Of a DNA stretch of 64,000 bases, positions 22,309 through 34,215 are shown one piece after another. Below the pieces are notes generated by a model. It saw only the letters and a list, made by a program, of their open reading frames with translations, ran no database searches and was not told the origin of the DNA. The stretch spans positions 48,979,662 to 49,043,661 of the forward strand of contig JALGQZ010000001.1 of NCBI GenBank assembly GCA_023105745.1. Direction: 5' to 3'. The translations under genes were made by a program, and so were the position numbers. Numbering within the stretch: position 1 is the stretch's first letter; each line of letters begins with the position of its first letter. Origin of the DNA: Austropuccinia psidii (taxonomy: Eukaryota; Basidiomycota; Pucciniomycetes; Pucciniales; Sphaerophragmiaceae).

Positions 22309-24146
22309 TGTAAGGTGTGGATATGAAACTTTGATTAAAAATCAAGTACTTTTCCTGTCCTCAAAATTTGTATATGGTAAAAATCAATTAAAAATAGTAT
22401 GAAATATTATTTTTAAGAGAAAACATGCCAATTTTATTGTTTATAACTTTATTAGTATAAAACAATAATATCATAAAAATTTATTGTTTTACCAACAATA
22501 AAAATTTATCCAAAAAATACTCTACAAGAGATATTTTAAGGCTACAAAAGAAATTTCTTCAAGAGCAATTTCAATTGGAATTAATTGAGCAAAGAACTGC
22601 AAGCAATTAATTAAAGAACAAAGTCTTTAAAAAGAATATTAAAGAGAAAACACGCCCAAAAGTGACCAGAGTGAATTTGGAAACAAAGTGACAAAGTTTA
22701 CAGTGATGAAAGATGCTTTAATTCACTTTTGGGGTGGTTCAGGGGTAAAAATGATTATAAGAGTTACAAACAATGATTATAATGATTTTTTCACGTGGTT
22801 GAAAGGATTAAAATGATTTAAAAGTGGTGGTTGGAATCTTTGATTGATTGGTTTAACAGTTTTAAACTAATTAATAAAAGGAAAAGATTCTAACATGAAG
22901 AGAAAAGTGGGGCAAAGAAGACATTCTTTTATAGCCATCAATTCTCTTACTCCAAAAGTAAAATTTACTCTTGTCAGTCGTGAAAAACAGTCTGACAACA
23001 GAAAAGCCAATTATGGCATCATTGAACCCTGGTTTAGACCAAAAAGGGCTGGTTTAAGCCATTTTTAGCCATTTTTAGCCATTTTAGACCCTTAAATCAG
23101 CCATTACTATAGCAATACCAGGCCTAGAGCCTTCAAAACACGTCAGAATGTGTGTCAGAGGCGTAGAAACCAGTTAAAACTGTTTTTATTATGATTGTTT
23201 TATATTAAGGGTAGTTTTACCTTCTTGGCAACAGCTAAAACTACCCCAGTTGGTATCAAAACCTCATCATCAATTGAGTCCACAGACCCTGTAACTCAAT
23301 TCCAGGCCAAAAGTGATGAACTTTTGCGTGAATTTTGACAACCCACGCCTGTCAGCAAGGATTTTGGGGGTCTAGCTCCCCCTTAGAGCTGGAGTTCCTT
23401 TTCCCCCCCAAATTTAATCTTTCCAATTTATTTTTCCTTTAATTCCTCATCATGTATTATACTTATACTTTACATATGTAATTCAATTCAATTGTACAGT
23501 ACAATACAGTAATAATTGACACCTCATATGTAAATCAAAGTTCACTTATGTAATACACGCGCACATTTTGACATTTCAATTGAATTCAATTGAAAATACT
23601 TTAATTCCTCATAACTTCTAAACTAAACACAACACCTCAATTTTAACACAAAAATTGATGGTTAACACCACATGTGGTGTGAATTAAATTAAGGTTTTGA
23701 GGATTTTCAACTTTTGTATTGAAAATACTAAAAACTTAATTTAAGCTTATTTAGAGTTGAGTTACAAAAATTTCACTCAGAGGTGACCCCACCTGATTTT
23801 TTATGAGGAATCCAATGGTGAAATAAAATTTATATGTTTATTTATTGGATAAAAATTTATAATAAATTTTATTTAACTTTTTTCCAAATTTATTTATTTT
23901 TTCACAATTTTGTTAAAATTTCATTTTTACTTAAATTTTTCAAGTATAAATGTAATTTTATATTTACAAAATTTAAAGTAATTTTATTTTTAAATTATAA
24001 TTAATTTTTTATTTTTAATATAATTTTATATTTATATTTTTTATTTTTATTTTAATAATATAAATAAATTTATTTTATTTATATTAATATGTTATTTTTT
24101 ATATTTGTGGTCTTTTGGGTATATGAAATTACCTCTAAGGCTCACA
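22309..24146 (-). repeat. 5' LTR of A2
   Basis: 1838 bp, ends TGTGAGCC..CTTACA on the minus strand. With the A1 3' LTR (24225-26062) it forms a near-perfect inverted repeat with only 78 bp between the arms. Confidence 0.95.
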
Positions 24147-24224
24147 CTACCAAACTCCTGAGGAGATTCAGACACACTAGAAACACCAATATTACAAAGT
24201 AATATTCTTTTTAGGGGGAGGGAA
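24147..24224 (+). other. Displaced tail of A1: duplicated CTACC, end of ORF2 and polypurine tract
   Basis: 24147-24151 is the right copy of the A2 target duplication. 24152-24202 holds the last 16 codons and TAA of A1 ORF2 ([10 protein letters not shown]..), in frame with 14042. 24213-24224 is the purine tract AGGGGGAGGGAA, directly before the 3' LTR. Confidence 0.9.
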
Positions 24225-26062
24225 TGTGAGCCTTAGAGGTAATTTCATATACCCAAAAGACCACAAATATAAAAAATAACATATTAATATAAATAAAATA
24301 AATTTATTTATATTATTAAAACAAAAATCAAAATATAAATATAAAATTATATTAAAAATAAAAAATTAATTATAATTTAAAAATAAAAAATACATTAAAT
24401 TTTGTAAATATAAAATTACATTTATACTTGAAAAAATTAAGTAAAAATGAAACTTTAACAAAATTGTGAAAAAATAAATAAATTTGGAAAAAAGTTAAAT
24501 AAAATTTCTTATAACTTTTTATCCAATAAATAAACATATAAAATTTATTTCACCATTGGATTCCTCATAAAAAAACAGGTGTATTCACCTCTGAGTGAAA
24601 TTCTTGTAACTCAACTCTAAATAAGCTTAAATTAAGTTTTTAGTATTTTCAATACAAAAGTTGAAAATCCTCAAAACCTTAATTTAATTCACACCACATG
24701 TGGTGTTAACCATCAATTTTTGTGTTAAAATTGAGGTGTTGTGTTTAGTTTAGAAGTTATGAGGAATTGAAGTATTTTCAATTGAATTCAATTGAAATGT
24801 CAAAATGTGCGCGTGTATTACATAAGTGAACTTTGATTTACATATGAGGTGTCAATTATTACTGTATTGTACTGTACAATTGAATTGAATTACATATGTA
24901 AATTATAAGTATAATACATGATGAGGAATTAAAGGAAAAATAAATTGGAAAGATTAAATTTGGGGGGGAAAAGGAACTCCAGCTCTAAGGGGGAGCTAGA
25001 CCCCCAAAATCCTTGCTGACAGGCGTGGGTTGTCAAAATTCACGCAAAAGTTCATCACTTTTGGCCTGGAATTGAGTTACAGTGTCTGTGGACTCAATTG
25101 ATGATGAGGTTTTGATACCAACTGGGGTAGTTTTAGCTGTTGCCAAGAGGGTAAAACTACCCTTAAGATAAAAAAATCATGATAAAAACAGTTTTAACTG
25201 GTTTCTACGCCTCTGACACACATTCTGACGTGTTTTGAAGGCTCTAGGCCTGGTATTGCTATAGTAATGGCTGATTTAAGGGTCTAAAATGGCTAAAAAT
25301 GGCTAAAAATGGCTTAAACCAGCCCTTTTTGGTCTAAACCAGGGTTCAATGATGCCATAATTGGCTTTTCTGTTGTCAGACTGTTTTTCACGACTGACAA
25401 GAGTAAATTTTACTTTTGGAGTAAGAGAATTGATGGCTATAAAAGAATGTCTTCTTTGCCCCACTTTTCTCTTCATGTTAGAATCTTTTCCTTTTATTAA
25501 TTAGTTTAAAACTGTTAAACCAATCAATCAAAGATTCCAACCACCACTTTTAAATCATTTTAATCCTTTTAACCACGTGAAAAAATCATTATAATCATTG
25601 TTTGTAACTCTTATAATCATTTTTACCCCTGAACCACCCCAAAAGTGAATTAAAGCATCTTTCATCACTGTAAACTTTGTCACTTTGTTTCCAAATTCAC
25701 TCTGGTCACTTTTGGGCGTGTTTTCTCTTTAATATTCTTTTTAAAGACTTTGTTCTTTAATTAATTGCTTGCAGTTCTTTGCTCAATTAATTCCAATTGA
25801 AATTGCTCTTGAAGAAATTTCTTTTGTAGCCTTAAAATATCTCTTGTAGAGTATTTTTTGGATAAATTTTTATTGTTGGTAAAACAATAAATTTTTATAA
25901 TATTATTGTTTTATACTAATAAAGTTATAAACAATAAAATTGGAGTGTTTTCTCTTAAAAATAATATTTCATACTATTTTTAATTGATTTTTACCTTATA
26001 CAAATTTTGAGGACAGGAAAAGTACTTGATTTTTAATCAAAGTTTCATATCCACACCTTACA
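24225..26062 (+). repeat. 3' LTR of A1
   Basis: 1838 bp, same ends as the 5' LTR, followed by the GTGTG duplication at 26063-26067. It differs from the 5' LTR at scattered sites, including a small cluster in the CAGGT..CACC segment near 24577-24589. Confidence 0.95.
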
Positions 26063-26067
26063 GTGTG

Positions 26068-26276
26068 TTTCCTCCATTTAAAACTTTGTGCCACATTATG
26101 TACCAATATTAATACTTATTTTTCTTCACAACTCTCTTCCAGACTTCTAAAACCTTCCAACTAGAGAGTCTTTATTTTGTTCACGTTTTAAATTTATAAT
26201 TCACTGTACATCTTCATTTGCTTTCTTGATTGTTTACTCTCCATTCAGTTACTACCCCCAATTGTTTTGTTTTTGG
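26068..26276 (+). other. Probable 5' leader of the gene at 26277
   Basis: Pyrimidine-rich sequence without a supported frame, continuous with 5856 before A1 inserted. It includes CTCTCTTCCAG near 26120, a possible 3' splice site. Confidence 0.4.
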
Positions 26277-27236
26277 ATGTCGTGCACTTTATGCACTAAG
26301 CAGGGTATCCCCTGCATTTGTTCCGTGACAACAACCGACACTTGTGATGCTTTCCGACAAGCACACAAGAAATGCTCATTTGTTTTCTGAACCTTACGAC
26401 CATGTGGCCAGAGGAGTTCCAGCCCAAGATGCCCTTGCAGGGACTCCTTTGTGGTTGACAATGATGAAAGTATTACCAAGCGGGAATGGACCCCAGGACC
26501 CCAAACACGCCAACGGGAACAATTCTGGACAATTAGCCCTGTCCCTTCAAGCATTGATTTGTCCACCCCCCTCCTAGGCCACCATCTGATGGTCACTTCA
26601 CTCGTCGACCGGAGCAGAGTGATTATCCAGCCAATGAAGGATGGAAATGGCAAGAGGACATTCAAGCTTGGGCCTATTGTCACCATGTCATGTCACCCAT
26701 GGGATTCAAACGCCAAAGTAAGTTTTCTTTTTCCTCCTTAATTCATTTCTGTTGATGCAATCATACTGATTTTTTTCCATTACACATAGAACAAAACCCA
26801 CCAAATCCCCCCCAACAAGACTCACAGGTTCAATATATGCCTCGCGAGCAAACCCCACAGCAACCCCCTCCTGGCCCAAGTGGCACCTGATGGTCTGAGG
26901 ACTTATCCCGTGGTAAGCAGCCAACTTTCCCTTTTCTCATTTGAACTTTTGCATCAGGCTAACTTACTCTTCCTCGTTGTGTAGAACCCTCCCAACATGA
27001 TGAGCCACCTATTCCTGGCCTGAGTCCATCCTCCGAACCAGCTGAGGACATTCCAACTTGTGAGCCAGAACCTGAGGTGGCTCCCACGCAGTCCACGGAG
27101 GAACCTTTTGGTAAGCAGTTACTTCAATTTTTTAACTCTTCCCCACTCTTCCTCACCCCTCCTTCACCCGTCTCCAGCTCGTCCCACCACTACCCGCTTT
27201 ATCATCATCATTGACGCTACGCCCATCGGATTTCTG
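26277..27236 (+). pseudogene. Broken four-exon gene with Cys-rich N-terminus, 3' end lost
   Basis: Exon 1 26277-26717 starts ATG TCG TGC and encodes a Cys cluster (C3, C6, C13, C15, C23, C33) within the first 33 residues, resembling a zinc-binding module. Introns with GTAAG..AG ends are 26718-26789, 26913-26984 and 27111-27177 (72, 72 and 67 nt); exons 2 and 3 are 123 and 126 nt, so phase is kept. Lesions: TGA at 26388-26390, a frame change inside exon 2 near 26825-26845, and in the frame that stays open through exon 3 a TGA at 26887-26889. Exons 3-4 encode an acidic, Pro-rich segment (EPPIPGLSPSSEP, EPEPEVAPTQS). Exon 4 is cut by an LTR piece at about 27236. I recall this family as highly repeated in a rust genome; its function is unknown to me and it may itself be element-borne. 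Confidence 0.7.
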
Positions 27237-28286
27237 TAAATTTTTAAAGATTCTGTGTTTCATGTGGAATCCTCAAAAATGGACTGTAAGTAAAACTTTT
27301 AGTTTTACATATAAAAGTATAATTATTTTTGGTTTTTATATGAATTATACAGTTCTCAATTGGTCATGCAAGCTTCAGAAAGATTCCATAAGAACTGTAT
27401 TTTTAATGAATTTTTGAAGTCTTACCTCATTTCTACATAGAATTGCAAATAGCAGTCTATAGCTGGTTGCTATGAGGTAAGTCAATGGATACTAGTCCAA
27501 AAAGGGTTTTAATTACACTTTTGGGGTTTATCAATGGTAATTCATTGGGAATTGACATGGCTACAGGAGTCTAAGTTGCTCTTTACCTCCTTGGCACGTC
27601 AAAATATCAGGTTATTTGCTATTTTCTTATGATTTACTGAAGTTGTAACATGGTAACCAAGTTCCCAAAAGGTTTTAGTTTACCAATTAGGCTAAGATCA
27701 GCCATGGATCCAAGCTTTGGAGCTGTCCATGCCTCAGAGGCCTCAGAAGTTTGGTACCCTGGCTCTCTTTGATGTCTTTTGTCCCCTTTGCCTATTTTTT
27801 ACGTCAAAATAGAATTTTAAGCTTCAAGTGAGATATCCACTATGGGTGTACCAAAAGTGCATGTAAGAATACCATAATACTAAGTGCCCAAAACATTCAT
27901 AACACTATTCTTAGTGTATATGTAACATGGGATTTCTCACATTCCCATTATTTTGGCGTGAAATAGAGAAAAACAAAAATTTTCACAGATCTTTTATGTG
28001 GTATTGATGATGTTGTATTGAAGTATTTTCCATATTACCACCTCGAAGAGTTATTCTGAGCTTATTCACTCTATGGAGCTACCCTAGGTGAATTTTTGTG
28101 TAGAATCCAAATCTGGCCTTAGGTTCATGGATTTACTTACTCAATAAAACGTTATTCATCTTTTTTGAAATCAAAAATGATGAATTTTGAATATATGCAT
28201 GACTTATGGGTTATGCATAGTTCAGAATTTATTTTTAAGATAAATGTGGCCCATTTGGGTATGTAAAATGTACCTCAAGCCTCACA
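27237..28286 (-). mobile_element. Family-B LTR, first 1.05 kb, minus orientation
   Basis: On the minus strand it starts TGTGAGGCTTGAGG at 28286 and aligns over its length with 1452 to about 2505 of the solo LTR. It stops at 27236, inside exon 4 of the broken gene. The remaining LTR and any internal part are absent on this side. Confidence 0.85.
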
Positions 28287-29030
28287 GGTAGCCATGTAAA
28301 AGCCTCAATTAAGTAATTATGATAAACTTACATGACAAGAGATGATTCAATGAATAATCCAAAATGATTTATTGTTGTCTGACTCACTGGTTTATCCGTT
28401 TGCTCCATGGCACACCTCTGTGAGCTGTCTTAGACTTAAAAGAGGCTTCCTCCTGCTATTTTTTCCAAATCATCACATTCTCCAATTATACCTTTAGTAC
28501 CAACAAGTAAGTATTAGTTAAATCCTTTCTTAAGTGTTTTAAATCTTTCAGAACCAATCAGAGAGACTTGAAATAATAGAAATGAACTATATATTGTTGT
28601 AATATTGTTATAAAATCATTTTTTGATCCATGAAATCCACAATCCTATGTCAAATCTCTCTACTATTCACTTCTAAAAGGTTCATTGCATTAATAATGAG
28701 TTATTTATGTTAATTCTTAAAGATTTTCTCTAATACTAGTTTTCTTCAAGAGTTATCTTTATAATTATTCTTGTAAAAGATAATTATATATTAAAATAAT
28801 TTTATTCTTTTAACAAAGAACTTTTTATTATTAAATTCTTGTAATTGATTGTTGTAGACAGTTACTGCTCACTGTTATAATAACCAGAAGTGAATAACAC
28901 GTGAAAGAAATAATTATTGAATTACTTCATTTTGGCTATAGTAATTTTTCATTATTATATTTCATAAGAACAGTCATAGTACTGTTGATTAACAGTAATA
29001 TTATCAACAGTTTCATAGACAAATCTTACA
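28287..29030 (+). mobile_element. Family-B LTR, last 0.74 kb, plus orientation
   Basis: It aligns with about 2627-3359 of the solo LTR and ends AAATCTTACA. It abuts the tip of the inverted piece at 28286/28287. It may be the 3' half of a 5' LTR belonging to element B, but no primer site follows it. Confidence 0.8.
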
Positions 29031-29214
29031 CTTATTGATTTATTGACTTGAGGATTTCACTTTGATATTTATTGATTAATTTACCTGAAGATTTGACTTT
29101 TATTCACCAATTTAAATTTTTATTTTGACTTCAAGTTATGTTTTCATTTGCCTCAAGTTTTCACTTCAAATTTTTGAATTTTATTAATTTCATTTCATTC
29201 TTTATCCTGAAATC
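29031..29214 (+). other. Leader of element B
   Basis: T-rich sequence with repeated TTGATT/CTCAAG words before the gag start. The corresponding leader of element C (42732-43411) has the same word usage. No primer binding site is visible after 29030. Confidence 0.5.
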
Positions 29215-30549
29215 ATGCCTGTTCAGCATTTGCCTCCTGCAAGACAGACAAGATCTCAGGCCAGAGCTCAAGCTTTTCTCACTAAAACTCCAAGAGTGCC
29301 TCTTGATGGCACCCCAGCATTTCCTCAACTGAGGATTCAATTGGACACAGTACCCCATTTGGAAAGAGCAGCACCAACCAGGAAGGAAGGAAGAGGGACA
29401 AGAAGATCAAATTTCCTTTCAGGACTAGTTGGCGGTTTTCCAGGACTTTCAAGGACCACTTTCAAAGGTCCTGGTGAAGATGGTGAAGAGGAGGAGGAGA
29501 GCTCTGTGGAATAGGAAGAGTCTGATGGTATGGAAGGTGTTCCTGCCCCTGTGGGGCAATCCCAAGGGACTGGAAGGCCAACTATAGCCCAGTCTAATGA
29601 CCCCTTCTTTCATCAGTCTGAACCATCCTCATTTGCCATTATGAAGAAAATTACTCAAATTACGGCCAATGTTCAAGTAGCTTCATATTATAAAGAATCG
29701 GGACCACTAGAATTCAACAATACATCTATGAAGACACCAGAATGCTTTGATGAGGCTCAACTGTTGAAGCTCAGAAGTTTCATTCAGTCTCGTAAACTTA
29801 TTTTTCATACTGATCCAGCAACTTTCTCTCAAGACAGAAAGAAATTTTCTTATTCTAAGTCATTCTCAATTGAGAGGGCTTAAAAATGGATTGAACCTTA
29901 TCTTCCAACTCTTACCAATCAAATACCAAGCTACCTTCTCAATTATTGGACTTTATTTTAATATTAACTCTTCACCTTGTTTGGGGACCAAAATGAAGTT
30001 AGAAAAGCTGAAGCAGAGCTGGATTTCTTAAAAATAAAAGAAGGTGGACATGCTTTCTTATGCATTGCTGATTTCAGAATTTCGGCTTCAAGAATTGGAG
30101 ATTGGGGTGAAAGAGCCCTCATCCATCATTTCAGGAAGAGATTTCCATCCAGAAATCTGCAGAAATTGGCCTCCCATCCCTCAAGAATTGACTCTCTTCA
30201 AGATATAATGGATATTACCCTGGAGCATGATACCAGGTACCATGAGAGGAAAAAGTAGAAGACTCATGATCAAGAGAAGAAACCTGAAACCTTAAAGTCA
30301 AATTCTTCTCATCGTCAAAATTCTTCAAGCTCAAGTTAAAAGAAGACAAATTTTCAGAAGAGTTACAAGCCCCAGTCTGCTTTGTTGAATAAAGATTTCA
30401 AGCTGCTGAATTCTGAAAAGGAAAGAAGAATCAAGGAGGGCTTATGTAGCTATTGTGGTGGGAAGAATATTCTTGAGTATTGTTTCAAAAGACGTCAAAA
30501 TCAGCTTGCCCAACTATCAGGAAAATTGCCCAGCCAGGAGAAATCCTGA
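29215..30549 (+). pseudogene. Element B gag, decayed
   Basis: The frame starts MPVQHLPPARQTRSQ, nearly the same N-terminus as element C gag. It contains the Gag-domain block LFGDQNEVRKAEAEL and IGDWGERALIHHF, and a knuckle CX2CX8C in which the usual His is Asn (CSYCGGKN). The natural end is probably TGA at 30547-30549. In-frame stops interrupt at 29512, 29881, two more near 29960, and 30256. The product would be the capsid-like Gag of a Ty3/Gypsy element, but no copy could be made from this frame. Confidence 0.85.
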
Positions 30550-33500
30550 GTGAAGATCAGGTTTTGTCCAATGGTTTTCATAATTTTCCATCCAGAGCAC
30601 AATTGTGCATTCTGAATACTGGTGTCAAGAATTCACTTAAATTTTTTGTTTTTTCTTCTCTTTCTGATGTTTTTTACAGTATTCTCACTGCTTCGGGTGC
30701 TACCAGCTCATTTATTGCAAAGCAGTTTGTTCACAAGGAAACTTTGACTGTGTCAGAACTCCCAGAGAAGATTCCTCTTATCATTTTGGACTCCTCAGAG
30801 TACACTTTCTTATTTGTGACTCACCATACCAAATATATGGTTGAGCTTCCATATTTCCAATATTTCAATAGTACCTTTTAGTCATTGATACTCCCAAGGT
30901 AGAAGACCTCATATTGCACTTTGACTTTATTAATCATTTTAATCCATATATTGGACTGGAGGCAAGGGATGATCACCTTTAATGCTGATAATAAGGACTA
31001 TTATTATCCTTCTAATTATTTCAGTAATTAATTTTATCCTTCCCAATCACGTGCAGGTCTGGTTGGTGATTCTAGAACACCATCATTTTCATCTTCTGTC
31101 CATATTCCTTCCCTTAATTCCCATACATAATTACTGTCCTCTGGAGATGAAGCCTTGAATGAAATTCAAGATATTGGAGAAGATAATTCTGTATCTTCAC
31201 TTCATCTCTTCTTTGGGAATATGGATCTTCCTCCTTCATCTTATCATGACTCCCTGGAGGATTTGTTGGATCAAAAGGAAGAGCCAGGAGAAGTAAAAAC
31301 TGTGATGAAGGTTATTCCTTCTGCTTATCACCAGTATTTGGATTTATTATCAAAATTGAATGCAGAGAAACTTCCTCCTCACTATTCCTGTGATCATCAT
31401 ACTGAGCTGGAGGGGTCTCTACCTTCAGTTGGGGTTATCTACTCTTTATCAAACCAAGAGTCAAATACACTCAGGTCCTAAATTTCAGAGAATGTAGAGA
31501 AAGGTTTCATCCAGCCATGCTCCTATTCAACAGGAGCACCTGTCCTCTTTGTCAAAAAGAAAGATGGTGGCCTCTGTTTGTGTGTTGATTACTGAAAACT
31601 TAATGCTTTTACTAGGAAGAACAAGTATCTGGTTCCTCCTATGAATGAGCTTCTTACTGTTTTCAATGGTTCTTCGATCTTCTCCAAGATTGATTTGTGT
31701 TGTGCATATAACCTGCTCATAATCAAGGAAGGTGATGAACATTTAACTTGTTTTGGCTCTAAATATGGCAATTATGACTATTTGGTTATGCCATCTTGGC
31801 TCAGCAATGCTCCTGCCTCTTTTGGAAACTTTGTCAATGATAATTTTTATGATCTTATTGATGTTTATGTTGTTTTTTGTTTGGATGAAATGATGGTCTT
31901 TTCCAAATCTCAGGAATAACATGTCACCCATGTGTCCACTGTTCTTGCCATACTCAGAGCCAATATCCTCTTTGCTAAGGCCTCCAAGTGCCTATTTCAT
32001 GTTCCTAGTGTAGATTATTTAGGTTTTATTGTTTCTTCTGATGGCCTCAAGATGGACCAAGCAAAATTCCAGCAAATTCTCAATTGGCCACCTCCAAGAG
32101 ACCTCAAGGCTCTTCAATCTTCCCTTGGCTTTGCCAATGTTTACCTCTGTTTCATCAGGAATTATTCAAAGAAGATTAGTTCACTCACCAGTTTCCTGAA
32201 CAAATATTCACGTTTTACCCTCAAGGAGGAAGCTATTGGACAGTTTCATCAACTCAAGGAGGTTTTCACTACTGCTCCAATCCTTTCCCACTTTGATGCA
32301 GAGACTGATGCTTCTGATTATCACTTGGGTGCTGTACTGAGTCAGGTTTCTGACTCTGGCAAACATCCCATTGCGTTTGATAGCCACAAGCTTCTCCCAG
32401 CTGAGCTCAATTATGAGATTCATTACAAAAAGCTTGTTGGCATAGTCTGGGCTCTCAATGACTGGAGGCCTTTTCTACTTTCTCTTTCTTCCTCTTTTGA
32501 AGTTCTCACCAATCATTCTTAACTTCAATATTTCATGTCATCAAAATTCATCACTTGGAGTCAAGCCCGCTGGGCTGAGTTCTTGCCTGAATTTGGTTTC
32601 TCAATCACTTACCCCCTGGCCACTTGGCTACCCTGACAGATTCATTGTCATCTTGGGACAATGTTTACCCAGAGAGGGGGGACAATTTCATCAGCAAGAA
32701 TCAAATGAATTATAAAAAATTATCAAGAAATATGAAATTCAAGCCTCAAAATCCTTTTCAGTCAATGCGGATTCATTCTCAAATTTGATTTATTCAATTC
32801 AGAAGTCATTATGGCAAGATTCTCAATATAGAAATATTCTTAAAGATTTGGGTAAAGGTAAAGTTGTCCAATATTATTATCTTGATTCCTGCTCCCAAAT
32901 TCTCTCTTTCAAAGATTGGGTGGTTGTTCCAAAAGACCCCACAGTTCAGCTCAGCATACTTCAAAAGTGGCATGAATCTCCTCTAGCTGGACACCCTAGC
33001 GAAGAGAAGAGTCTCAAACTTGTCAAGCAGGATTTTCACTGGTCTAGAATGACTCAATTCATCAAGGATTATGTTTCATCCTGTCAACAGTGTCAAAGAA
33101 ACAAGAATATTAATCACAAGAATTTTGGACTCATCAAACCTGTTTCAATTCCAAATGCTCCTTGGATTTTTCTTTCAATGGACTTCATAGCTCAATTGCC
33201 ACTGTCCAATTCCTTTGACTCCATCCTTGTCAAAGTGGACAGATTCTGAAAAATGGCAGTTTTTGTTCCAGCAATATATTAAATTACTTTGCTAGGTTTG
33301 GCCAATTTATTCATCAATAATATCTTTTCAAAGAATGGCATTCCTTCAAGCATTGTCAGTGATAAAGGTTCTCATTTTTTTTCTTCCTTTTGGAACAATC
33401 TCTGTCAGGAGCTCAACATTTCAAGATATCTGTCAACTGCTTACCATACAGAAACTGATGGACAGAAAGAGAGGGTTAATCAGATACTAAAACAGTACCT

Positions 33501-34215
33501 TTGTATTTATGTCAATTATCATCAAGAGGATTGGAACACCTGGCTCCCTCTGGCTGAATTTGCCTACAATAATTCTGATCACTCTTCAACCAAGCAATCA
33601 CTGTTTTTCACTGTTTATGGAAGGGATCCTCATTTTGAATCAGTTCACATTAATCAAACTACTCCTGCTGGAACATTATCAACAAAATTGCAATCAGTAC
33701 AGCAATATGTCAAGAGAGAACCTGAAGTTGCCATAAACAGGTGTAAGAGTTATTTCAATCCTGGTTACATGGTATGGCTTTCTTCCAAGAACATCAAGTC
33801 AAAAAGACCCACCAAAAAACTGTCTGAAAGATGGTTGCATCCTTTTCCAATCTTGAAGAAAGTCAGAACTCATGCCTACCATCTGAAGCTCACATCTCAA
33901 TGGAAGTCCATCCACCCAGTCTTGCATATTTCACTCTTAGAGCCAGTCAAGACATCAACAATCCCAAATCAGCATTAAGAGCCTCCTCCTCCAATTATCA
34001 TTCAAGAAGAAGAGGAATGGGATGTCTCTCAAATACTGGACTCAAAGCTCAAGAGAGGAAATTCATGGTATTTAGTGGAATGGACAGGTTTCAGCCAAGA
34101 CCCAGAGATATGCACTTGGGAACCAACTGAAAACCTCAATCATTGTCCTGAACTGGTTAAGGATTTTCATTCTTTATATCCTGAAAAGCCAGGACCTAAT
34201 TCATCAAGAGCTTGA
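30550..34215 (+). pseudogene. Element B pol (PR-RT-RNaseH-IN-chromodomain), decayed
   Basis: Order seen: protease relic with TASGATSSFI (catalytic Asp replaced by Ala) near 30690; RT blocks [18 protein letters not shown] and FCLDEMMVFS near 31880, where YLDD has become CLDE; RNase H ETDASDYHLGAVLSQ near 32305; integrase HHCC (HESPLAGHPSEE..CQQCQRN) at 32970-33110, then MDF near 33180, SDKG near 33358 and TERV-like KERVNQ near 33470; chromodomain WYLVEWTGFSQDPEICTWEP at 34065-34125, ending with TGA at 34213-34215. Multiple stops and frame changes separate the blocks. It is a chromovirus related to element C but clearly distinct from the A family. Confidence 0.88.

Larger units (their letters stand above)
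14043..24146 (-). mobile_element. Ty3/Gypsy chromovirus element A2, full length, nested in A1
   Basis: 10,104 bp with 1838-bp LTRs at both ends and the perfect target duplication CTACC at 14038-14042 and 24147-24151. It sits inside the chromodomain codons of A1 ORF2, in the opposite orientation. By eye its LTR pair differs at about a dozen sites, fewer than the A1 pair, so it is younger. It keeps an open ORF1 with intact splice signals, but ORF2 carries a 1-nt deletion in RT that A3 shares. Confidence 0.95.
5857..26062 (+). mobile_element. Ty3/Gypsy chromovirus element A1, split by nested element A2
   Basis: A1 runs 5857-14042 and resumes at 24152-26062. Without A2 and its duplicated 5 bp it is about 10.1 kb. 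It has two 1838-bp LTRs, a primer site, ORF1 (broken), ORF2 (open) and a purine tract before the 3' LTR. Its target duplication GTGTG is perfect. By eye its two LTRs differ at roughly two dozen sites, about twice as many as those of A2. That fits A1 being the older, host insertion. ORF2 reads through the A2 insertion point with the frame intact once A2 is removed. Confidence 0.95.
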
